Shown here: positions 22,210-34,209 of the stretch, in pieces | How the letters are laid out: each line of letters opens with the position of its first letter | Numbering within the stretch: the first letter of the stretch is position 1 | Assembly: GCA_024220505.1 (NCBI GenBank) | Contig: JAKZZE010000012.1 | Span: forward strand, 1,550,001 to 1,614,000 | DNA: 64,000 nt | Source of the DNA: Rhizopus arrhizus | Taxonomy: Eukaryota; Mucoromycota; Mucoromycetes; Mucorales; Rhizopodaceae | Direction of reading: 5' to 3' | Translations under genes and position numbers: made by a program | Notes under the pieces: generated by a model | Databases searched by the model: none | Told to the model about the DNA's origin: nothing | Seen by the model: the letters and a program-made list of their open reading frames with translations, nothing else

Positions 22210-23942
22210 TTAATTTCGTTTCTGCACCGTCACCTTCATTCCGTGTAACATGGGTAATGTCAACGATACTTGATAGGTAATCTCTTGCTGAGGCACCAGA
22301 GTGAACTTGTAACGCTTCAACAAGAGTGATATAGCAACCAGGGCCTCCAAGGTAGCCAGGTTTTGGCCCAAACAGACGCGAGGGCCCGCATGAAAGGCAG
22401 GCCACTGACCTTGAGATTCTCGTTTCAATTGACCTTCAGCATCAATCCATCTTTCTGGAATAAATTCGGTAGCATTTTTCCATACCTTTTCGGATCGACC
22501 TTGGGCATAAGGGCACCAAAGCACGTAATCGCCCTTTTTGATGTGAGTACCATCTGGCCAGATATCATCCTCTAAAGCAAACTTTTGATTGAGTGGGACA
22601 GAAGGATAAAGACGTAAGACTTCGTAAAACACAGCATGAGCATAATTCATATTTTTTATGGATTCATAAATATTGATATCTTCCTTGATGTGCTGGTTGA
22701 TTTCCTCTAAAAGCTTTTGCTCAACACGAGGATGACACATGAGCATATAGAACGTCCAAGAGAGCGCCTGCGCCGTCGTGTCCCGTCCGGCAATCACAAA
22801 ATTCAAAACGATATCACGTAATGCGTCTGTGTCCAAAGCGGCACCCTGCTTTTGGGCCTGCATGAATCGAGAGAGCAGGTCACCGTGAACCTCACCTCGA
22901 GCCATCTCTTCACGTCGCTGATGGATCACGCCGCGTGCAAAACCATCGACCACCGCCAGATGATCTCGCATTGTCTTTTTCCAGGGCATCGTGAATCGTG
23001 TCAGACGTTCGGTCACTGGCCAAATAGGGTTCACAAATCGTTGGAAGGTGTTCTTTTGGGCTTCGTCAAAGGCCTCTGCAAAAGGCACTTTTTCTATTGA
23101 ACCAAGTGCGTTGAGTTGAACACCAAATCCGAGACTAAACAAAGCGGATTAGCTAAAGTCTTTGGATGGTTATTTAATTACAGAATAAATGAATCAAGTG
23201 TGAATTTAAACATAATGTCGTGGAAATCAACAATAGAATGCTCTTCAACGGCTTTATCCCAAATATGTTTTGACATCGTATCAATTTCTTGTATAAAGAC
23301 ACTAAAGCAGAAGATGAATAAATTAAGCTATATTTGGCATGTGCATAAATGATATTTTACTCTGTAAAGTGATCTCTAAAATTCTTGACATTGAATATAT
23401 GACTTGCTGTCTTTCTTTGGAATTTCCAATCTTCACCATTTGCATTAAAGATACCATTGCCAAATAAATCATTCATCGAACCATGGAATTCGGGTCCTTT
23501 GATATAATTTTCAAAGTTATCTATCCAGAAGCCGAGTTAGTTTACAAGAAGTAGAACAACTAGGGAAATTTACGCTTCAGGATATGTTCAACATTCTGTG
23601 GATCCAGTGTAGCAATATGTCGAGGAATACCAAGAGCAGATAAGGTTCTACAGAGACGAAATGTCAGTCAAAAGAGAAAAAAAAAATGAATAAAATGCAA
23701 TATTACAGCGTCTGTTCGCCCAATTGATTAAAGCCAGATAACAAGAAGTCGTGAATTCGATCTTTCCACTGAATGATCAAAGGTAAGTTACCCACCAAGG
23801 GCCATCCTTTTTGTGTCTTGATATCTTTTCGATGTTCATCAAACACCGCACGGTCATGATAAATCACCGAGAGAACAAGAAGACCGGTGGCTGCTGCTCC
23901 ACCTAAATAACGTACGAGAGGGTTGCTTTGTTTAGAATTCAT
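22210..23942 (-). CDS. Cytochrome P450 monooxygenase
   Basis: A membrane-anchored P450. The N-terminus (start 23942) has a hydrophobic segment YLGGAAATGLLVLSVIY, then the proline-rich hinge GWPLVGNLP. Later exons give FGNGIFNANGEDWKFQRKTA (C-helix WxxxR). The last large exon carries the I-helix AGRDTTAQALSW, K-helix EVLR, the PERW region and the heme-binding loop FHAGPRVCLGQNLA with the Cys ligand. All core motifs are intact; the product is about 520 residues over about five exons. The pattern resembles the CYP52/CYP86/CYP704 fatty-acid hydroxylase group, but the substrate is not inferable by eye. Confidence 0.92.
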
Positions 23943-23970
23943 AAAGCGAAGAAAGAAATAAAATGCAAGC

Positions 23971-23980
23971 TTATATATAC
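23971..23980 (-). promoter_or_regulatory. TATA box of the P450 gene
   Basis: The reverse strand reads GTATATATAA about 30 bp upstream of the ATG at 23942. The spacing is tight, so initiation may be very close to the start codon. Confidence 0.4.
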
Positions 23981-24774
23981 TTTTTCCGAACTATGGGTGT
24001 GTACGACAGTGCATAGTTTAATTAAAAATAGTGTGTGGGGCTAATGGTGATAGTGAATCATATGAAAATAACTATAAATGTTTTTATGGTAAAAAAAGAT
24101 GAGTAAACTTTTATAGTTCAATACAAGGCAAGCTCATTACAGTAAACAAGGCATGTCTTTTTGAATATACTTTTGAAGTTAATTTTATATTCTTTTATTT
24201 TATCTTTTTTTTATTTTATTTTTTAAATTTTACTTAAATTGTAAAAGACATGCTGACATAATATTTGAAATGTCAAAATTAGGAATTTTTATGCATTTTG
24301 ATAGTTGATCACCCAGTCATTAAATTGATCTTGATACTTGGTGTACAACGGCAATTTTTTTTTTCTTGTTTGCCTTTTTGTTTAGTGCTATTTAATCTTT
24401 CTTAAATAGGTCTGTTCTTTTATATTCATATTTAGCTATCAAATAGTATACATTTACTTTATTTCTTTTAAGTCTTGATGAACAAAACGTGTAAAGCCAA
24501 TTAAGATGTAAAAAAACAATTTTCTTATTATAAATACACTCAAACAAATATTTTCAAACATCTTTCTTTATTTCTATTTTCTAACTCGCCTATTTTTCTC
24601 CTTCTACCATTCTGTTCCATCAAACCCAACGAAACCCTAAGAAAGACGTGTTATAATATGAGAAAAAAAAATCTATTAACAGGCTTACAGTCATCAGGAA
24701 AATTGGGAAAAACTTTTTCTTTTCTATATTTGAACACCCTATTATTAAAAGATTAATATGACATTAAGCTATTA
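23981..24774. other. AT-rich intergenic region
   Basis: Very AT-rich spacer with runs of T and A and no recognisable gene, between the P450 start and the 3-prime end of the DUF2009 gene. Confidence 0.5.
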
Positions 24775-26932
24775 TCATCCTTGCTTACAATTCCATGCTG
24801 AGGTTAATCTTCCATCTATACAACTACCAGCATCAAAGTAATTATCTGCTCCTGACCCATCAAAACCATGTCTAAAGAAATCATCTAATGACTTATATCA
24901 GCACAAGAAGGCTATAAGAAATATATGCATTCGTTTATCTTACAGAGAATAATCTTTCTGCACTGCTCAATGCCTCCGTATTCTTTTTCAATATAATTTA
25001 AAATAGAATGATCTTGGTCTAAGGATTCTAATCTATCCAGTGTACTCACAACAGGTGTTAAAATACGAGCTACTTGATTATACTATAGAAATAGTTAGCT
25101 ACAGGTTATATATATGTACTCATATTATCATGAAGACGTACCTTGTCTATAAACATAAATGAATTCGGAACATTCTTGTCTCCTAAATGAACCACGCTAC
25201 TGCCAACCCACGATCCACACTTCTTTTGTGCCCTATTCAAAATCTTGTGCATCGCTCGTGAGACGTGAGGACAAGGTTGAATACGGTTCAGGCCTTGTCC
25301 GGTATTGGTCAAACGATAAGAAGAACGTGAGGTCAAATCTTCATCGGCCATATTCCAGAGCATAAACATTTCATGCATAATCTCACGCCATAAGCAAAGT
25401 GATTGATGAACATAGGTATATTGAGTCGAGTGAGAGTGGGTCAATCGATGTCCATTTCTTCCAGCTGAAATGGCTAATGAATAACCATCGTCATGTTTAG
25501 CCGGATTGAAATATTTGGCAAGATATTTCAACATCTTTTCACAAGGGTCCCTACGCTTTCGATTGAGTTTCAACCCGTAGAGGATAATCAACTTTACCTG
25601 TTGGCTTTCAAAAAGGCATTGTTGTCTGAAATTGACAGAATGCATCGTTCCACATCTTCTTTCGTAACGCTTTCGTTGGCATACTTTTCACATAAAGCAC
25701 GTACTGCACTTTGCTTTCTTGACACTTCTCCATCCACTTGTTCACGTGTCTTGAATTCAGTTGTGATTTCTCGAGTGGCTAAGACAATGTTATCATCATG
25801 CAACAAGTCAACCAGTTCGTGACTCTTTAAAAAATCATAGACTGTCTTGATTGGTATCACACAAGAGAAACCAAGATAATCCTCCACTTCTGGAATAACA
25901 GAATCCATAAGCATATATATCAATTTACCATAAGTGGATCTCATCTTTTCTGGATTCATGATCTTATGTCTACGCCCACATAAGTACTTTGACATGTATG
26001 CTATTTTATACATACCTTCTTCCTACTTCAAATATACGTTGAAAAAGATCTGCATTTTCATGTAAAGTTCTCTTTGAAAAGAATTCAGATCCTTGCTTAT
26101 AATTGCCAGAAACAAATAAACCAGAAATAATAGCACATAAATCACGAATTTGATTCACAATTCTTTTTGATTTGTTTGAATAGGAAATGATGTCCACTTT
26201 GTCTATTATGATCATCAGTACACTACCATTTTTTACTCTTATTGGGCTCATGTATTATTTACCAGTATATTCTGATACGTTTAATGCAGCTTCTAATCTA
26301 TACGTGATGTATCAGTATTTGTTCTTTATCAACTTTATCCTATTCTTACAATTTCAGTAACTGTCTTTCATTGGAATCCAAACGTAAAGGAATATGCTTT
26401 GATCTAAACAAATACGTGTAAGCAAACTGAAGATAAAACTATTACTTTACCGGTTAGTTAAATAATCACCAAAAGTAGGTCCACTGCTATTGATGATTGT
26501 ACCATCCATTTCCATTAAAGCTTGTTTCATATGCACATCTTCCTTCTTTTCTCCATTCTACACTATGATTAATTGAAACTCTATTTCTTCACAACTGTCT
26601 TACTTTTGTATTGGTCGTATCGTGACTGGATACTGGTTGATCGATAGGATGATGAACTGTCAATTTCTTGGCTGTATGAAGCTTACGACTTCCAGTTCTG
26701 TGCAGCATGGCTATCAAAAATCTAAGTTCTTTGCTTCTTATTTATCATCAAATATTTCATACCATGACACACTTCACAAAAATCTTCATCGCATTGTTCA
26801 CAAAATACAGATGCCTATTTATACAATTTTGAATGCTATATTTTTTTTATGGGTGTTATCCTTGTTTACTTCTTGGTCGTTACATTCCACACAAAACTGC
26901 GCTTTGTTTTCTGTTGTTTGAATATCTTCCAT
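24775..26932 (-). CDS. B-box zinc finger plus DUF2009 (UPF0652) protein
   Basis: The start is at 26932 (MEDIQTTENKAQFCVECNDQ). Splicing joins this to ASVFCEQCDEDFCEVCH and MLHRTGSRKLHTAKKL, a B-box type Cys/His zinc finger. The rest matches DUF2009/UPF0652: HIPLRLDSNERQLLKLEAAL, IRDLCAIISGLFVSGNYKQG, MNPEKMRSTYGKLIYMLMDS, MLKYLAKYFNPAKHDDGYSL, AISAGRNGHRLTHSHSTQYT and HVSRAMHKILNRAQKKCGSW. The C-terminal exons include FRHGFDGSGADNYFDAGSCI and GRLTSAWNCKQG, ending at 24775. At least eight short introns are present. The family is conserved in fungi and plants, but its biochemical role is unknown to me. All blocks are intact, so the gene is probably functional. Confidence 0.87.
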
Positions 26933-28785
26933 GTTGAAAACACACAAATGAGAAGAAAAGAACAAAAAATTGGAGTTTTTTTTTTTGGCAGAAAATATTA
27001 TATGATGTTTCTGGAAATGAAAATACAGTGCAGTACAAGTAATAAAATTTTTCATTCGCTATACCCAATTCCTTCCTTCATGCGCTTCTAATTTTTATTT
27101 TTAATAAAAATTTTCTATACAAAAGAAAGCGAACAGGCAAAACCTCATTTTGCATTTTCAAAGATTACTATAGATGAATCAATGACGATTTTTGTTCAAG
27201 AGGGTAGTCAAAGCCTCGTACTTGTGAATCCAATCGACACGAATACAAAAAGTTTTACTCATGCTACTTTCCATTATTACAGTTTTTTCTCAATACATGT
27301 ACCACTGAATATGTACTCATTATCATGATAAGATAGAATAAACTTACATAACAGTGTGCATCATGTCTCACAAGTTCTGATGGGTAAAGTCGTCTTGTCA
27401 TTTTTCAGAGCGCGATATTATTGAACAACATATTACAGTAGACTAGTAATAAAGCGCTGATGTATAGTAAATAAAAATTGGATGAAAAAAAAAATTACAC
27501 GTTTAAGTACATTTGCTCCAAGTTTGATCATGACAGTAACCAGAACCGACCAAAAAAATTACACCTCAATTTCCGCCCATTTGTGTAATCTTGATTCAAC
27601 TCAAATGATCATCATTTTAACTGAAAGTTAAATTACATTTAATCAAATTATGCCCAAATTCCCCTCTGTTAGATCCAAGAAGGGGAAGAGTAGAGTATAA
27701 GGCAGCTACTTTATATTTCTTCCGACTGAATCCTCCAACAGTTTCTTCTGGCTTATGTATAGAAGTATAATCCATAACGACATTTTTTAAGATTATTGCG
27801 GCTATAATCACTGCATTTACCTGCTTCTTCTTGTTTGATCTCTCTTGATTTCCAACCGTATGCTAATTAACAGTAGACCGGTCAATGAATACACAGTTTT
27901 GCAAAAATTAAAATCAGCTAGCCATGACTTAACATGTTTTATTTTAAAATTTGATCTTCTTTGGCAAGATTTTTTTTTGGCTGCAGACTTTATAAAACTT
28001 TTATAATAACTGTATAGTGACTCTTCAAATATCTGTCTAATTCTGACTTAGAAGCACAGAAACCTTTACAATTTGCAAAAAAGTCAATTATCTTTTTAAA
28101 TTTGAAACAAAGATTTTCTCTACATAATCCATCGAAGGTTTAGCATGTTCCTTACTCAACGCGCATGCGTACTGATTTTTCTTTTTTCAGCTTTTCAGCA
28201 TCCATCTTGATTTATTCTTCTACAACTACTTCATTTATAGCTGTTATCCTTGACTTAAAAATAGAAATGGGAATCCTATATTTTCTATCACTTTATCGTA
28301 ACTAATGATTATAAGGATACAATATGTCTAATATTGCTTCCCAAAAGCAGCTTTTTTCTCAAAATGAAACTTTACTGTAGGAGTATTTTATTATTTCTGA
28401 TTTCCAATTGAGATATCCATAATTTGGACTTCATATAACTAAAGATCTGGTATCTTCTGGTCATAGTTGACTGTTTCTTGCTCGTAATCCTATTTTAGCT
28501 ATATGCCGGTTTACTTAAATAACTATAAACAGTCTTCATACTAAATCTACAGCTACAATTAATTGAAATATCTTGAAAAGGATATAAATACTAAATACAA
28601 TGTTATGTAATAAAAACATAACTTTTTAAGTCTCGTTGAATTTTATAGTCTGTTTTATCCTTACGAGATAAAACAATATGCACTACGCGGATGGCGAAAT
28701 GCATACAGCATTCCATTATGCAGATCTTTACATGATTCAATATAAGCACTTGCTCCTCATTCACCAGTTTATTTTGGTAAATATA
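26933..28785. other. Repeat-like region with an unclassified reverse-strand fragment
   Basis: Mostly AT-rich. On the reverse strand 27617-27811 a fragment reads HKPEETVGGFSRKKYKVAAL, then YSTLPLLGSNRGEFG. It is surrounded by stops and resembles pieces of repetitive Mucorales elements I cannot name. Poly-A/T runs occur at 27485 and 27970. No intact gene was recognised. Confidence 0.4.
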
Positions 28786-28886
28786 TACTATTTTCAGGAT
28801 TGAATGTCGCATTCTTACAAAGTTTACAATACAATTTATACATAAAAACGACAAGTTAACGCGACATTCATTCCTGAAAATAGTGC
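28786..28886. mobile_element. 100-bp palindromic MITE
   Basis: ACTATTTTCAGGATTGAATG (28787 onward) pairs with its inverted form ending at 28884 with one mismatch across 24 bp (through GTCGC). The middle (TACAATACAATTTATACAT) is shared with 13719-13822 and 3838-3908, defining a small family. Confidence 0.75.
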
Positions 28887-29329
28887 ACATGCATGTTAAT
28901 AAGTCTACATTTCTATATACTCATACTATTAATCATTGATAATGCTTGATTGCTATACAATGATTATCTTTGGAGCATAACACTTAAGAACTAAACTCAA
29001 GAAAATAAAACACAGAATAAAGGTATGGTATTTAAAAAAAAATAAAAAAAAAACGCATATTGAATTAAAGGCAAAAGATGAAGACTACAGTCAAAACTTT
29101 ATTAAACATAGATAAGTAAACAATGAGAGACTAGCAAAATGCAAAAATATATTCAAAACAATTGCACCATACTGGTTGTTCAGTTGTAACTCATTTTCTT
29201 TAAGGAAGTTACTAGCAATTGATGCCTCTCCCTTTTGATGGCGACAAAATCTACAAATTAATTTAGTAAATACACCTTTATTGAAGAGTAACTTTTAATT
29301 TCAAATGGTACTTATCTTTTAAAAAAAAA
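28887..29329. other. Gene-free AT-rich stretch
   Basis: No coding or RNA gene pattern was recognised. Confidence 0.45.
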
Positions 29330-29331
29330 CG

Positions 29332-29542
29332 CTTCTTTATTCTCTAGCAAGCTGGTACGTAAGCAGACCTTACTAGTCATCAGGTCGACTAAATTCGAGC
29401 GGTACGTAAGCAGACCTCAGTCTTAGCTTGCCCACATGATGCGGTACGTAAGCAGGCCATGCTTTGTGGGGACCCCATCGGCTTCTGGGTATGTAGCAAC
29501 CCCATACTACCAATGTTGATGATTAGAATAAAGAAGCTAAAG
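29332..29542. repeat. Structured repeat: three GGTACGTAAGCAG copies between inverted ends
   Basis: GCTTCTTTATTCT (about 29332) and its inverse AGAATAAAGAAGC (about 29525) bound about 205 bp. Inside, GGTACGTAAGCAGACC occurs at about 29353 and 29400, and GGTACGTAAGCAGGCC at about 29441. The unit is much more GC-rich than its surroundings. No coding potential was seen; it may be a MITE or SINE-like element. Confidence 0.65.
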
Positions 29543-29946
29543 TTTCGTTTTTTTGCTGTTGGAAACGCCTATAAATAATCAAAAAAATATGACGTGTTCT
29601 AAAGAAAAAGACCACTTTTTTAAAGTCAGATTAAAGGTTGATGAAATAAGAGAATGCCCTCATCACAACTCGGTTCTATTCTCTCTGGGGCTGCTATGGT
29701 TCTAAGCTTTTCAACGTCACTATAGATTTAACTAATCTATCCACTTTAAGGTACAAGACTAAGAGAGGTAAGCTTAATGATGTAAAAACAGTTCAAAATT
29801 ATTAAAGTCAGTGAAATGGTACCTTTAGAGCACCTTTAGCCTTCCGTAAATCAATTTGACAACTACTTTAATGGATACCCTAATAGATACATTGCTCTAT
29901 CTATAGAATAGGGCCGAATATACATGAGAAAAAGTATTTGAATAAA
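29543..29946. other. Gene-free stretch
   Basis: Nothing recognisable; possible upstream region of the short ORF that follows. Confidence 0.4.
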
Positions 29947-30357
29947 ATGACCAAAACAAATTCAAAAAAGCAAGCAATAAAGCTCTTCTTTTTTGGAGCT
30001 AGAATTCGACCATTATTTTCAAAAAAAATTGATCAATTGACGGTGGACCCACTGTACTATTGCTACTATGAAAGCATAAACAATACGGTATCAGTTGATA
30101 CTACGTACTCAGCCTCTCTGACATCCATCCAGTACTTGAGCATAGATGCAGGGTATATTCGATTTTTCCACTACTTGGTTGCAACTGAGACTTGTAAACG
30201 TATATCTGAATTAATTGATCCCTTTCTGTGTCGAAATATGCCTGGTATTAATTTTTACTTTGCTTCTTGTTTTTACGATATTCCTTTAGAAAAGCAATTG
30301 AATGTTCTTCTTGATTCGGATTCAATGCTTGCGTGTTTGAAAAAGGCACAAATTTGA
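29947..30357 (+). CDS. Hypothetical protein, unknown family
   Basis: A single uninterrupted frame starts at ATG 29947 (an upstream TTG is unlikely) and encodes about 136 residues. The sequence is basic at the N-terminus (MTKTNSKKQAIKLFFF), then globular-looking with DPLYYCYYESINN, LSIDAGYIRFFHYLV and SELIDPFLCRNMPGINFYFA. No signal peptide or known motif was found. Codon pattern and composition are plausible for a gene, but there is no family recognition. Its neighbours are a repeat on the left and TIM13 on the right. It could be a fragment of a repeat-encoded protein. Confidence 0.35.
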   Translation: MTKTNSKKQAIKLFFFGARIRPLFSKKIDQLTVDPLYYCYYESINNTVSVDTTYSASLTSIQYLSIDAGYIRFFHYLVATETCKRISELIDPFLCRNMPGINFYFASCFYDIPLEKQLNVLLDSDSMLACLKKAQI

Positions 30358-30856
30358 TATTCGCTTTGTTCACGCTTAAAATAAACGTTACCAATTCGTT
30401 CATTTTCAATACAAAAAAATAAAAAATAAAAACAACAACAACAACCTCTTTCTAATTCGGTCAAAGTAAGTGTCCATAAACGAATGAATTAGGCAAGTAA
30501 AGCTGGTTGAAATGAACCATCACTTTGGATCGAGCTTTAGTATTTTATTGGTCAAAGTTGAAGTGGAAATAGGGTATATTTTGAATTTAGTGGTCACGGA
30601 CGGACAGAAAAAAACTGTCAAATCCGCATGTTTCATTGGCCAGATTTAAGTATTCAAAGTTAGACTAAAAATACTGTAGCTCATGGGGAGGGGGTGGATA
30701 GCTGGTTGACTACTTTCTTTTATTTGGTCATTATGAGCGATTATTCTTCAAGCTACAACCTTGGCGCTGACACTGTAAATAAGCAAATAAAGAACATGTA
30801 AAGAGCAGGAATGCTGATATCACACACAACGATAGAGCAACAAAAAGCAACAAGTC
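30358..30856. other. Upstream region of TIM13
   Basis: A non-coding AT-rich spacer of about 500 bp. A CAA/AAC run is present near 30430. No TATA box stands out. Confidence 0.4.
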
Positions 30857-31131
30857 ATGGATCAAGTTCGTTCTGAACTTGCCTTAGCCAACGCTCAAGA
30901 GCTCATCAACGTAAACTACACCGACTGTCAAAAGAAAAAGAAAACTCACGCTTATTTTAGAAAATTAACGAAAAGTGTTATTTAAAGTGTGTTCCCAAGC
31001 CTGGACCTCGTCTTGAATCTGGTGAACAAGCTTGTCTTTCGAAATGCATGGATCGTTATATGGAAGCATGGAACGTTGTTTCCCGTGCTTATATCTCTAG
31101 ACTTCAACGCGAACAAGGTGGTAACATGTAA
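30857..31131 (+). CDS. TIM13: Mitochondrial intermembrane-space chaperone Tim13
   Basis: Two exons (30857-30910 and 30961-31131) encode 74 residues. The sequence [18 protein letters not shown] joins [16 protein letters not shown] and [20 protein letters not shown], ending REQGGNM. The twin CX3C motifs (CYLKC and CLSKC, separated by 15 residues) define the small Tim family. The ANAQEL and CMDRYM(E/D)AWNxVSRAY blocks point to Tim13 rather than Tim8, 9 or 10. In the Tim8-Tim13 hexamer it escorts hydrophobic precursors to the TIM22/SAM machinery. Import through Mia40 oxidation is expected for this family. The gene is intact. Confidence 0.95.
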
Positions 31132-32812
31132 TCTTGTGTACAGCGCCCGTTTTATATTAAAAACTTTTTAAGTAAAACTTCATTTAAAATTTTTTTTAAG
31201 GATAAAAAAGTATAAAAGTTTATGTGATCAATTATTTTTTATTTATTTATTCATTAAAAAGAGAGACAATATCATCTATAATTAAAAAAAATTAGTAAAA
31301 ATGAAACATAGAATATAGTCTTTATGTGATTGATATTCTTCAGAGATTGTTCACCTTGGTTAACCCACATCTCGTAGATAGACCCAAAAGGCCAAATAGG
31401 AAAATGCTGTCAAGATTCGGGACCAAAAAAGTTTTGCATCATTTTACCCATCACATAAAGAACGAAATAAAGTATACTTTACCTTTTTTTTTATTTGCAG
31501 TAAAAAAGAAAAGAATTTTCACTTTTTCTTTATTCCTAAAGAATTTAAACTAAATTAGGTTGATAAAAAATTAATGTCTAATCGTAGTCACAAACTGACT
31601 ATGGCTAAATATTACATTGTCCTTTTGACTCAGACACGCCATATTTTCAAAGATGTTGTGTATTTCTGAAACAGTCCAGTATAGCCTATTGAGGGCTTTG
31701 GAAGCATGGCTTTCACTGTAAAAGCTTTTGCAAAGATGCACTTTTTTAAAAGATTTATTTATTTAATAAAGGTTCTACTGGACCAGATTAGATTAAAGAT
31801 TCTATTGTATTTAAATAAAATAGTGCAAGCGATTTTTTTTTTTAAAAAAAAACATAGTTGTACCTTTAAGCGCAAAAGAAAGAGAATTTAACACAGCATG
31901 ATAAGGGAAAGCAGTGGAAAGTACGTATTGATATTTTCATCTTTTACATCAACCTTTCAGTGACTTACAATTCGTTGGCTTTATCACGACCTTCCGTTGC
32001 AAATAGTGATCTAGGCTACTCCTCGTTGTCTAGGATGCTGACAGATGTAATCTCTTTACAAAAAGCTTTTGGATAGGTCGCTGTTCGAAACGTGTGACTG
32101 TACCCAGACAAAGAAATAAGGGCTGGATGACACGAGTGAAGGAGCCATCTTTTGATATCGTAAAATTTTCGAAAAAAAAGGAATGGCAACGAGTCAATTA
32201 ATTCATTTTAAAGTATTCCCTACTTGGGTATCTGTAGACATTGTTTAGGTAGCAGTGAGATTCAGAATTTGACCGATCAATGGTTTTACTGTAGAGACAA
32301 GTAGAGTGTATTCATTATGCCGGAAACTATAGACATGTTTCACTCATTTCTTTGTTTTCGTGAACGATCACAGCGGCAGCAGATCTGTATTGAGTTCTCT
32401 GTTTTCATGTCCTGATGACATCAATCAGCATCATTTACTCGGTTGCTATCATGAATACAATCTTATTTCAAACTATTCACCCAAATAGCTTTATTCTCAT
32501 CAAAAAGAAAATGGTGTGTGTACTTATTCATCACAAATAGCTTGATAAAGACATCAAAGATGCCCACAGGCCAAATAATAAATGCATGCTCTTTTTAGAA
32601 ATTGTAAAATCTTCAAATAAGCAAAATGAAGAGATGATACCATTCGTTTTCATTGGCATATTATTGTAATGTAAATAAACACGGAAAGAAAAATTTCCTG
32701 ACGGAGAGATGCTTTATACAGCTTGAGCTACCACGGTTTTTTCCAAAATTGACTTTGAATCATGCACTATGGCATCCTACAGCTTGTGAGCAAGGGGATG
32801 ATGTGCAGGTAT
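31132..32812. other. Long AT-rich region without recognised genes
   Basis: Contains many A/T runs (for example 31827-31850) and short frames only. No transposase, RT or RNA motif could be followed between TIM13 and the kinase gene. Confidence 0.45.
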
Positions 32813-34209
32813 TCATCTGGTTACCTTGGGTTCATTTTTAAGGGTTTCAGCATACGCTGTAGAGGACCTGGGTAGTGGTGGATGACCTTCTGACTTTGTA
32901 TAATCATACAATAAAAACTTTTGCTCTAGCCTCACTTTTTCAACATATCCATTTCCTAAGGCCACTGCAGCCAATTCCTCATTCGACATGCTTTTCTTTT
33001 GCTGACCGTGGGCTGTTTTCTTTTTGGCTTTCAAAGGTCTGTCTTCCAATAGGACTTCTTCAAGTTCATGTGTAGGATCAAAATTAGATCTGGTTCCCTA
33101 CAGAAAAAGAAGGTATCAATAAAAAGACAACACGTTGGATTGTTCATACATCGGGTATAAATGGAGCACTTGTTGTTTTGGAATCCAAAAGATCCCAGTC
33201 TGTGTCCTTTAGCCACGGGTGTCTCTTGAGCCTTTCAAACCCTGAATCTTCCACTCCTATGCGCTGTGTGATATCTCTGGTGAGCAAACGTTGAATGAAA
33301 TCAATTGCATCCGCCGAGACATTGGGCGCTGGAGGAAAGTGGATTGGATCGGCGAGGATAGCTCTTTGTAAGCCTTCGCTTGATTTTCCTCGAAAGGGTC
33401 TCTATATGCAGTGGATTCAGAAAACATGGTTTCATCCACCAGTTGCTTATACCTTGCCATAGAGCAGTTCATACAGTAATACACCCAGTGACCACCAATC
33501 GATTGAAAAAGTATATCCTTGCTTTTGTAGTATTTCAGGTGCAATATAAGCCATGCTGCCAGCAACTGACATCAAAGGCTTGGGTTGTTTAGTACGAAAC
33601 TGAACTGCGATATTGAAATCGGTTAGATGAACATGCCCTCTTTCGTCCAACAAGACATTGTCTGGCTTTATATCTCTGGAAGAAGAATGGGTATGAGTCA
33701 GGTTGATGTGTTCATATAATGATTTACCTGTGAACAATGTTTTGACTGTGAAGATAATGAATACTGGATGATAGTTCGGCAGCATAAAACTGAACATATC
33801 TCTCGGGCAGTGTCCTCAATCTGTCTAGATGAAATCGTAAATCACCACCAAGCATTAAATCAAGAACCATAAAGAGATGTTCATCATCTTGAAAGGCATA
33901 ACGCAAGTTGACAATCAGATTGTGATCAATGCGTTCAAGCAATCGGCGTTCGGAAATGATATTTTCAACTGCCTTCATTTCAATGCATTTATCTTTATTG
34001 ATATATTTTAAAGCATACAATTTTTTCGTGCCCTTGTGCTGAACCACTCGCACTTTTCCAAATGCGCCTCTACCTACAGATCTTAATAATTGAAAATGGG
34101 ATAGTTCAACTGCACAGAGTGTTAGAGCATGGATATCTCATCACAAATTATTGTTCATACCTTCATCTAATGAATCAATCGGTTCTTCTTTACAACATAG
34201 AGCTCCCAT
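32813..34209 (-). CDS. YANK/STK32-type AGC serine-threonine kinase
   Basis: The N-terminus MGALCCKEEPIDSLDEG (start 34209) is a likely myristoylation and palmitoylation signal, so membrane attachment is expected. Kinase motifs in order: GRGAFGKVRV (P-loop), ALKYINK (VAIK-type Lys), VHRDIKPDNVLL (catalytic loop), LTDFNIA, IAPEIL, DWWSLGVLLYELLYG. The metal-binding motif is DFN rather than DFG; DFN is normal for the YANK family and does not by itself imply inactivity. LLGGDLR-type text (LMLGGDLRFHL) also fits YANK. A basic/charged C-terminal extension ends at 32813. Several short introns occur, for example after SLDEG, near 33680 and near 33110. Confidence 0.88.

Noticed and set aside
31326..31553. 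75-codon frame in the gap after TIM13
   Set aside because: Low-complexity, Lys/Phe-rich text without family features or splice context; treated as chance.
33620..33680. Kinase read as a pseudokinase because of DFN instead of DFG
   Set aside because: DFN is the normal form in the YANK/STK32 family and the other catalytic residues are present.
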